Source of the DNA: DATLZC01 sp037444005 | Lineage (GTDB): Bacteria > Chloroflexota > Dehalococcoidia > DSTF01 > JACRBR01 | Reading direction: 5' to 3' | Assembly (NCBI GenBank): GCA_037444005.1 | Contig: JBBING010000012.1 | Location: forward strand, 1-45,696 | DNA: 45,696 nucleotides | Shown: positions 40,355 through 45,696 of the stretch, one piece after another | Layout: each line of letters begins with the position of its first letter | Numbering within the stretch: position 1 is the stretch's first letter | The notes under the pieces: generated by a model | Seen by the model: the letters and a program-made list of their open reading frames with translations, nothing else | What the model was told of the DNA's origin: nothing | Databases searched by the model: none | Program-made: the position numbers and the translations under genes

Positions 40355-41467
40355 ATGACCCGAACGGCGTCGTTCGACGTGCTGAACCTGGTGCGCCCGG
40401 ACCTGCGGGATCTGGCGGGCTACGAACCCGTGGAGCCGCCGGACCTCAAGGCCGAGCGTCTGGGTGTGGCCGAGACGGACGTCCTCAAGTTGGACGGGAA
40501 CGAGAATCCGTTCGGGCCGTCGTCCAAGGCGCTGGAGGCGCTCCGCGGGGAGACGAACTACCACTACTACCCCGACCCCGCGCAGACGAAGCTGCGCGAA
40601 CGCTTGGCCGAGTACGTCGGCGCTCCGCCGGAAGCCATCGTCGCCGGCGCCGGGAGCGATGAGCTTATCGACCTCGTGCTGCGCGCCGTCGTGACGCCGG
40701 GCGACGCCGTCGTGGATTGTCCTCCCACGTTCGGCATGTACGCCTTCCTCGCGCGGATCGCCGGAGCGCGCGTCGTGGAGGCGCCGCGGCGCGACGACTT
40801 CGCGGTCGACGTCGACGTCGTCGCCAGGCTCGCCTCCGGCGCGAAGGCGGTGTTTCTGGCGTCCCCCAATAACCCCACGGGCAATCCCTGCCCCCGGGAG
40901 GACATCGAGCGGCTGCTCGATTCAGGCGCGCTGGTCGTGGTCGACGAGGCCTACGCCGAATTCGCCGGCGAGAGCGTGGTCCACCTGACGGCCGAACGGC
41001 CCAACCTCGTGGTGTTGCGCACGTTCAGCAAGTGGGCCGGGCTCGCAGGCCTCCGGGTGGGATACGGGGTGATGGCGCCGGCGCTGGCCCGCGTGCTGAT
41101 GCGCATCAAGCAGCCCTACAACGTGAGCGTCGCAGCCCAGGTCGCCGCCCTCGCCGCCCTGGACGACCGGGACGCGCTGATGGAGCGCGTTCGCGCCATC
41201 GTGGCTGAGCGCGAGCGTCTGGTCTCGCTGCTCGCCGACATCCCCTGGGTCACCGTCTACCCATCGAGCGCCAACTTCGTGCTCTGCAGGCTTCGGGGTC
41301 GCGACGCGCGCGCCGTCCGAGACGCGCTGGCCCGCAAGGGCGTCTTCGTCCGATACTTCGACAGGCCGCCCATCGACGACTGTCTCCGGATCAGCGTTCC
41401 CGCGCCGGGGCAGAGCGAGCGGGTGGCGCAGGCGTTACGAGCGGCAGGAGAGACGGATGGCCGGTGA
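40355..41467 (+). CDS. hisC: Histidinol-phosphate aminotransferase
   Basis: A 370-residue fold-type I PLP enzyme: LDGNENPFGPS, GAGSDELIDL, SPNNPTGNPC, VDEAYAEF, the PLP lysine Lys226 in TFSKWAGLAGLRVGY and a C-terminal LRISVPAPGQ. It transaminates imidazole-acetol phosphate with glutamate. The N-terminus has RPDLRDLAGYEPVEPP as in HisC. GGAAAGAGG lies 11 bp before ATG 40355. It overlaps hisB by 11 bp. Confidence 0.94.
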   Translation: MTRTASFDVLNLVRPDLRDLAGYEPVEPPDLKAERLGVAETDVLKLDGNENPFGPSSKALEALRGETNYHYYPDPAQTKLRERLAEYVGAPPEAIVAGAGSDELIDLVLRAVVTPGDAVVDCPPTFGMYAFLARIAGARVVEAPRRDDFAVDVDVVARLASGAKAVFLASPNNPTGNPCPREDIERLLDSGALVVVDEAYAEFAGESVVHLTAERPNLVVLRTFSKWAGLAGLRVGYGVMAPALARVLMRIKQPYNVSVAAQVAALAALDDRDALMERVRAIVAERERLVSLLADIPWVTVYPSSANFVLCRLRGRDARAVRDALARKGVFVRYFDRPPIDDCLRISVPAPGQSERVAQALRAAGETDGR

Positions 41468-42068
41468 AGGGGCTCCGCGCAGGGCGCAGGTGAGGCGGGA
41501 GACGCGCGAGACGCAGATCGAGGTCGATCTCGCCCTCGACGGCTCGGGCGAAGCGTCCGCCAGCACGGGCATCGGGATGTTCGACCATCTTCTCGAGCAG
41601 CTCGGCAAGCACGGGCTGTTCGATCTGCGGGTGACCGCGAAGGGCGACCTGGCCGTGGACGCGCACCACACCGTCGAAGACACGGGCATCGCGCTCGGTC
41701 GGGCCTTCGCGGAGGCGCTCGGCGACCGCGCGGGCATCGTCCGCATGGCCGATCGCACGGTGCCCCTGGACGAAGCGCTGGCGTCTGTGGCGGTGGACAT
41801 CTCGGGCCGGGGCTATGCCGTGTGCGAGGCGCGCTGGTCCGGCGCCGCCGTGGGTGGGCTGCCGACCGACCTCGTGGCCCACTTCCTCGACGCCTTCGCG
41901 CGCGAGGCGGGCATCGGCGTCTATGCGCGGGTGCTGGCCGGCGCCATCGACCACCACAAAGCGGAGGCGCTCTTCAAGGCGCTCGGACGGGCGCTGGGCG
42001 ACGCCACGCGGGTCGAGCCACGGCTGCAGGGCCGGGCCGCCTCGACCAAGGGGACGCTGAGCGGCTGA
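41457..42068 (+). CDS. hisB: Imidazoleglycerol-phosphate dehydratase
   Basis: A 203-residue single-domain HisB with the metal motifs DAHHTVED and IDHHKAEALFK and the GIGMFDHLLEQLGKHG segment. It dehydrates imidazoleglycerol phosphate to imidazole-acetol phosphate, the substrate of HisC. No histidinol phosphatase domain is fused. The start ATG lies inside hisC. hisA, hisF, hisH and hisI are not in the window; the cluster ends here, 5 bp from the convergent purS. Confidence 0.95.
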   Translation: MAGEGAPRRAQVRRETRETQIEVDLALDGSGEASASTGIGMFDHLLEQLGKHGLFDLRVTAKGDLAVDAHHTVEDTGIALGRAFAEALGDRAGIVRMADRTVPLDEALASVAVDISGRGYAVCEARWSGAAVGGLPTDLVAHFLDAFAREAGIGVYARVLAGAIDHHKAEALFKALGRALGDATRVEPRLQGRAASTKGTLSG

Positions 42069-42073
42069 CGCCG

Positions 42074-42331
42074 TCAGACGGCGGCGAGCTCCTCGATCTC
42101 GAACCGGAAGTCCTCGATCACGGGGTTGGCGAGCAGGCGCCGGCACATGTCGGTGACCCGGGCTTCGGCCTCGGCGCGATCCGACGTCGCGAGTTTGAGC
42201 TCGAGATACTTGCCGGCCCGGACGTCCTCCACCTCGGCGAAGCCGAGCGCGTGCAGCCCGCCCTTGATGGTCAGGCCCTGGGGATCGTTGACCGTCGGCT
42301 TGAGGGTCACGTAGACGCGGGCGAGGAACAT
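42074..42331 (-). CDS. purS: Phosphoribosylformylglycinamidine synthase subunit PurS
   Basis: An 85-residue protein, the family's usual size, with ARVYVTLKPTVNDPQG, GLHALGFAEVEDVRAGKYLEL and a terminal FEIEEL. PurS links PurL and PurQ in the amidotransferase complex of purine synthesis. The ATG at 42331 matches the family start although no ribosome-binding site is clear; TTG 42367 would add 12 residues. purQ and purL are not adjacent, and the upstream neighbour is a DUF302 gene. Confidence 0.88.
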   Translation of the reverse strand: MFLARVYVTLKPTVNDPQGLTIKGGLHALGFAEVEDVRAGKYLELKLATSDRAEAEARVTDMCRRLLANPVIEDFRFEIEELAAV

Positions 42332-42363
42332 CGGGCTCAGGATGAACGAGGGGCGCGGCCCGG

Positions 42364-42762
42364 TCAAGCGGGAAGGGCGTCCAACACGGCCTCGAGCCTG
42401 CGGCGCGCCTCCGACGCCACCTCGGTCAGCGCCGGGTTGCCGGTGAGCTCCATCATGCGCAGCGGGTCCAGCGCGGCGACGACAGCGCCGTCACCATCCT
42501 CGTAGACGATGACGTTGCACGGGAGGAGCAGGCCGATGTCCGTCTCGGCGGAAAGCGCCTGATACGCCAGGGGTGGGTTACAGGCCCCGAGGATGACATA
42601 ACGACGGAAGTCCTTGTCGAGCTTCTGTTTCAGCGTCGCCTTCACGTCGATCTCGGTGAGCACGCCGAAGCCCTGCTCTTTGAGCAGCTCCCGGACGCGC
42701 GCGTCCGCCTGCTCGAACGAGAGGCTCGTGCGCCGACGCAGTCCGTAGGCCTCCACTGGCAT
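42364..42762 (-). CDS. DUF302 family protein
   Basis: A 132-residue protein matching the DUF302 pattern: EQADARVRELLKEQGFGVLTEIDV, the YVILGACNPPLAYQAL segment, LLPCNVIVYED and ALDPLRMM. The function is not established; members have a TATA-box-binding-like or ligand-binding fold. GAGGAGCGGAG precedes its ATG. It lies between purS (32-bp gap to the chosen purS start) and the biotin carrier gene, in the same direction. Confidence 0.85.
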   Translation of the reverse strand: MPVEAYGLRRRTSLSFEQADARVRELLKEQGFGVLTEIDVKATLKQKLDKDFRRYVILGACNPPLAYQALSAETDIGLLLPCNVIVYEDGDGAVVAALDPLRMMELTGNPALTEVASEARRRLEAVLDALPA

Positions 42763-42783
42763 CGTCTCCGCTCCTCTGGCTGC

Positions 42784-43329
42784 CTACACTACGACGAGCA
42801 GCGGCGTTCCCTGGTCCACCCGCTGCCCCTCGGTGACGTAGATGGCCTTCACCTGTCCGCCGCGGCGCGCCCGGAGCTCGTTCTGCATCTTCATGGCCTC
42901 GACGACGAGCAGCACGTCGCCCGCCTGGACCTCCTGGTCGACTGTGACCATGACCTGCACAACCACGCCGGCCATGGGCGACGTAAGGACCCATTCGCCC
43001 TCTTCGCCCGCCTCCGGTTCGACCGCCGCCGGACCCCGGAGACTTCGGCGCTTCCGGTCGACGTTCTGCACGGCGATGGTCCGGGCGCCGATGACCACAT
43101 GGTACCCCTGCGGGTTCTCCTCCGCGAAGAGGTCGTAGGGCTTCTGGTCGAGGATGAGAGAGTAGCGCGCGCTCTCGCCCACGCGCTCGAGCGACACCGG
43201 GCGCCACCGCGCGGGCCGCTTGCGGCCGCCCGGCGGTGGATTGATGCGGACGCGATAGCCGTCGGCGTCTTCCTCGACCTCGACCTCGTACTCGCGTCCT
43301 TCCAGCTTCAGACGGTACTTCGAAGCCAT
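42784..43329 (-). CDS. Biotin carboxyl carrier protein
   Basis: A 181-residue protein ending in a biotinyl domain with the biotinylation motif EAMKM (Lys147) and the surrounding SPMAGVV and EVQAGDVLLVV. The N-terminal half (1-105) contains strand-rich segments like the BT-type linker regions of acyl-CoA carboxylases. The gene overlaps accC by 22 bp, and GAGGGCGAGG precedes ATG 43329. The carboxyltransferase partner is not in the window. Confidence 0.9.
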   Translation of the reverse strand: MASKYRLKLEGREYEVEVEEDADGYRVRINPPPGGRKRPARWRPVSLERVGESARYSLILDQKPYDLFAEENPQGYHVVIGARTIAVQNVDRKRRSLRGPAAVEPEAGEEGEWVLTSPMAGVVVQVMVTVDQEVQAGDVLLVVEAMKMQNELRARRGGQVKAIYVTEGQRVDQGTPLLVVV

Positions 43330-44846
43330 CCTCGCCCTCGCAACGCAAGACCTTGCATCTGCATCGAGCGTCCGGCCGCCCGCCAGTTGGACCCTTCGGC
43401 CACCACCGGTCCGTATTCGACCGTCGGCTGGCGCTTCTTCAGGTGGGTGAGGATGGCCGCAACCATGAGGGCGACGTCGCCACTGCCGTCGTGGTCCTCC
43501 AGGGGCGCCATCCGGAACTCCTCGTCGAGGAACGCCGTGTGGATGTCGCCCCGCAAGAACCGCTCGTCTTCCAGGAGTTGCAGGTGGAAGGGGATGTTGG
43601 TCTGGACGCCGACGATCACGTACTCGCGCAGCGCGCGCTTCAGCCGCTCGATGGCCTGGCGGCGGTCCTGTCCCCAGGTGATCACCTTGGCGAGCATCGG
43701 GTCGTAGAAGTACGAGACCTCGCCGCCGCTGTAGATGGCGGAGTCGACTCTCACTCCCGGGCCGCTCGGCTCGCTCACGTACTCGACCACGCCGAGCGAC
43801 GGCAGAAAGTTGTTCCAGGGGTCTTCGGCGGTGATCCGCGCTTCGATGGCGTGGCCGCGGCGGACGACGTCCGCCTGGGTGTATCCCAGCGGCTCGCCGG
43901 CCGCCACGCGAATCTGGTCCGCCACGAGGTCGCGCCCGGTGAGCCACTCCGTGACCGGGTGCTCCACCTGCAGCCTCGTGTTGACCTCGAGGAAGTAGAA
44001 GTTGCCATCGGGGTCGAGCAGAAACTCGACGGTGCCGGCGTTGTAGTACCCCGAGGCCTTCGCTGCGGCGACCGCCGCCGCCTGCATGCGCTCTCGCAGC
44101 ACCTCGTCCACGGCCACCGACGGCGATTCCTCGATGAGCTTCTGATGCCGGCGCTGGATCGAGCACTCGCGCTCCCCTAACGCGACGACGTTGCCGAAGC
44201 GGTCCCCGATGACCTGAATCTCGACGTGGCGCACGCGGCGGAGGAACTTCTCGATGTATACGCCTTCGTCCCCGAAGGCGGCTTTCGCTTCGCTGGCGGC
44301 GACGCGCAGCGCGCCATCGAGCTCCTCCGGCGTGTGCACGATGCGGATGCCCTTACCCCCACCGCCGGCGGCTGCTTTGATCAACACGGGATAGCCCACG
44401 CTGGCCGCGATGGAGGGCGCCTCCGAGAGGCTGACCACGCCTTCGGTGCCCGGGACCACGGGCACCCCGGCGCTCACGACCGTCTTGCGGGCCGCGACCT
44501 TGTCCCCGAGCAGGCTCACGGTCTGAGGTGAGGGACCGATGAAGACGATGCCCGCCTTCTCGCACGCGGCCGCGAAGACGTGGTTCTCGGACAGGAAACC
44601 GTACCCCGGATGAATCGCGTCCGCCTTGGCCTTGCGGGCAACCTGGAGAATCTTCTTTTGGTTCAGGTAGCTCTCGCGGGGCGGGCCTGCCCCGATGAGG
44701 TACGCTTCGTCGGCGTACCGCACGTGGAGCGCGTTCCGGTCCGCCTCGGAATACACGGCCACCGTCTTGATGCCCATCTCGCGGCACGTGCGCATGACCC
44801 GCAGCGCGATCTCTCCGCGATTGGCCACGAGGATCTTTTTGAACAC
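43308..44846 (-). CDS. accC: Biotin carboxylase of an acyl-CoA carboxylase
   Basis: A 512-residue biotin carboxylase: KILVANRGEIALR, the DAIHPGYGFLSEN segment, the ATP-grasp loop AAAGGGGKGIRIV, and the catalytic EVNTRLQVEHPVTE. It carboxylates biotin on the carrier protein encoded directly downstream. A C-terminal extension of about 60 residues beyond the usual 450 includes a segment suggesting a link to the carrier, as in propionyl-CoA-type subunits. Acetyl- versus propionyl-CoA carboxylase cannot be told. A good minus-strand promoter lies upstream. Confidence 0.93.
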   Translation of the reverse strand: MFKKILVANRGEIALRVMRTCREMGIKTVAVYSEADRNALHVRYADEAYLIGAGPPRESYLNQKKILQVARKAKADAIHPGYGFLSENHVFAAACEKAGIVFIGPSPQTVSLLGDKVAARKTVVSAGVPVVPGTEGVVSLSEAPSIAASVGYPVLIKAAAGGGGKGIRIVHTPEELDGALRVAASEAKAAFGDEGVYIEKFLRRVRHVEIQVIGDRFGNVVALGERECSIQRRHQKLIEESPSVAVDEVLRERMQAAAVAAAKASGYYNAGTVEFLLDPDGNFYFLEVNTRLQVEHPVTEWLTGRDLVADQIRVAAGEPLGYTQADVVRRGHAIEARITAEDPWNNFLPSLGVVEYVSEPSGPGVRVDSAIYSGGEVSYFYDPMLAKVITWGQDRRQAIERLKRALREYVIVGVQTNIPFHLQLLEDERFLRGDIHTAFLDEEFRMAPLEDHDGSGDVALMVAAILTHLKKRQPTVEYGPVVAEGSNWRAAGRSMQMQGLALRGRGWLRSTV

Positions 44847-44889
44847 CGTCCACTCCCAGGGGTCAGGGCGGTTACCCGAACGTCGCTAC

Positions 44890-44918
44890 CTTCTAGCACA
44901 TGCGGGTCCGACGGACAA
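44890..44918 (-). promoter_or_regulatory. Promoter of accC and downstream genes
   Basis: Minus-strand TTGTCC (44918-44913) and TAGAAG (44895-44890) are 17 bp apart, 43 bp before the accC start. Confidence 0.6.
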
Positions 44919-44929
44919 CGAACGTGAGG

Positions 44930-45208
44930 TCACGGGGGTGGGGCCCCGAGCCGGGTGCGCAGGGCGGCATCATCGAGCCCGCGCACCCGCACGAGCTTCG
45001 TTCTCGACGCCAGGCCTGCGACGATGGTGACGTCGCGTGGCGGCACGCGCAGGGCGCGAGCGACGAGACGGCGGAGCGCCTCGTTCGCTCTGCCCTCGAC
45101 AGGAGGCGCCGTCACCCTCGCGAGAAGGACGTCGCCTTGCCAGCCCGCCAGTTCGTCCCGATGGGCGCGCGGCGTGAGCCTCACCCGTACGGTGCCCTGC
45201 GCCTCCAC
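44930..45208 (-). CDS. DUF167 (YggU) family protein
   Basis: A 92-residue protein with the DUF167 pattern VRVRLTPRAHRDELAGW, VTAPPVEGRANEALRRLVARAL and a final GLASRTKLVRVRGL. The family is small, conserved and of unknown function. GTG 45208 is chosen since the conserved domain begins there; a longer frame to 45418 has no family features. A minus-strand pair TTGAGC, 17 bp, AATACT ends 6 bp before the GTG, and no ribosome-binding site is present, so a leaderless message is likely. Confidence 0.8.
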   Translation of the reverse strand: MEAQGTVRVRLTPRAHRDELAGWQGDVLLARVTAPPVEGRANEALRRLVARALRVPPRDVTIVAGLASRTKLVRVRGLDDAALRTRLGAPPP

Positions 45209-45214
45209 GCGCCC

Positions 45215-45243
45215 AGTATTCGTGAGGGTTTTCCAAGGCTCAA
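45215..45243 (-). promoter_or_regulatory. Candidate leaderless promoter of the DUF167 gene
   Basis: Minus-strand TTGAGC (about 45243-45238) and AATACT (about 45220-45215) are 17 bp apart. Six bases separate the -10 from GTG 45208. Confidence 0.45.
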
Positions 45244-45317
45244 CGCCAGCCCTACATCCGCCGTTCTGTCCGCCGATTGTGAAACGGTAAGCGCGAAGTT
45301 CACTGGGGGGTGTCGCC

Positions 45318-45629
45318 GTGTCCTCACTGACTGTGGTTCCTGTCTCCATTCTCGGGCAGGGGTACATGCTGCTCGGTTCCGGGCGCATGCGCATCGCCGT
45401 GAGCAAGGACGGTCGCATCTGGTACGGGACGGTGGAATGCTCGGACGTCGCGCGGCCGCTCGAACCGCACGAGTTCTACTTCGTGGAGCTGCCCAACGGT
45501 GAGCTGCGCCAGGTGGTGACGACGGGCGTCGCGGCGGATTGGCCGAGCGTGGTGATCCGGTTTCGCGGTCTCGGCGAGCCGCCGTCGTTCGAGCGCGACC
45601 GCACGCTCGACCGCCGACTGGCAGGTTGA
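45318..45629 (+). CDS. Hypothetical protein
   Basis: A 103-residue acidic, strand-rich reading frame (GQGYMLLGSGRMRIAVS, IWYGTVECSDV, FYFVELPNG) with a final charged tail. I do not recognise a family. Its GTG follows a G-rich run (GGGGGG) that may serve as a weak ribosome-binding site. It ends 13 bp before the right terminal repeat. Its steady amino-acid composition, rather than Arg-rich shadow-like content, supports it as a gene. Confidence 0.55.
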   Translation: MSSLTVVPVSILGQGYMLLGSGRMRIAVSKDGRIWYGTVECSDVARPLEPHEFYFVELPNGELRQVVTTGVAADWPSVVIRFRGLGEPPSFERDRTLDRRLAG

Positions 45630-45642
45630 CGCCGTCGGGGTT

Positions 45643-45695
45643 AGTAGCGTTCCGTTTTTTCATGGTAGAGGGGAGTAGGCCTCTAAACAGTAAGG
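45643..45695. repeat. Right copy of 53-bp terminal inverted repeat
   Basis: Exact reverse complement of bases 1-53, with the internal hairpin at 45666-45685 and the T6 tract at 45655-45660. Only base 45696 lies outside it. Confidence 0.9.
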
Positions 45696-45696
45696 G

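Noticed and set aside
42069..42082. GCCGTC-a-GACGGC palindrome between hisB and purS as terminator
   Set aside because: A one-base loop cannot form a stable hairpin of that length and there is no T run on either strand.
1..45696. Circular molecule or phage/plasmid with terminal repeats
   Set aside because: The end repeats are inverted, not direct, and there are no replication, phage or mobilisation genes.

Overview
The window is a GC-rich stretch of about 45.7 kb, almost fully coding, with short intergenic gaps, many 1-11 bp gene overlaps and about 40 genes. No phage, insertion-sequence, CRISPR, tRNA or rRNA genes are recognisable. A tryptophan T-box, a short-form HisG with HisZ, a long-form RmlA, NfeD/stomatin and lipoproteins with Pro/Thr-rich linkers suggest a bacterium such as a high-GC Chloroflexota (Dehalococcoidia- or Thermomicrobia-like). 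That placement is an inference; an actinobacterium-like lineage is not excluded.

Layout. 1-2663: an exported glycoside-hydrolase-like lipoprotein converges on a COG1313-type radical SAM gene and a small Cys-rich protein. 2756-12906: a tryptophan operon headed by a textbook promoter and a T-box with a UGG specifier: trpB2, trpS, trpE, a Nudix-methyltransferase fusion, trpG, trpD, trpC, trpF, trpB; trpA is absent. 12911-21206: a hypothetical protein, an M3-like metallopeptidase, pyruvate kinase, a thiolase, a MacB-type ABC exporter pair and an acyl-CoA dehydrogenase. 21311-23439: a two-component system. 23539-26922: rmlA, rmlB and a beta-propeller lipoprotein. 27049-30556: an SDR, a second glycosidase-like lipoprotein and a GT-C-like membrane protein. 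30608-35403: alcohol dehydrogenase, then a minus-strand run of nfeD, stomatin, alpha/beta hydrolase and SRPBCC protein. 35570-42068: a histidine cluster hisZ, a tandem double hisG, a PF00882-like phospholipase gene, hisD, hisC, hisB. 42074-45208 (minus): purS, DUF302, biotin carboxyl carrier protein, biotin carboxylase, DUF167. The last gene is a plus-strand hypothetical.

How it works together. Charging of tRNA-Trp, read by the T-box, should control synthesis of tryptophan enzymes and of TrpRS itself. The histidine cluster starts with HisZ and an unusual HisG in which two HisG units are fused, each lacking motifs that the other keeps. The acyl-CoA dehydrogenase, thiolase and biotin-dependent carboxylase subunits point to acyl-CoA metabolism.

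Cross-window signals. (a) The first 53 bp recur perfectly in inverted orientation at the right end. (b) Recurrent promoters have the form TTGNNN, 17-18 bp, TAGRNT. (c) Several genes without a visible ribosome-binding site have a -10-like hexamer 6-8 bp before the start codon, suggesting leaderless mRNAs. The most noteworthy items are the double HisG, the Nudix-methyltransferase protein inside the trp operon, the trpA-less operon with two kinds of TrpB, and the terminal inverted repeats.
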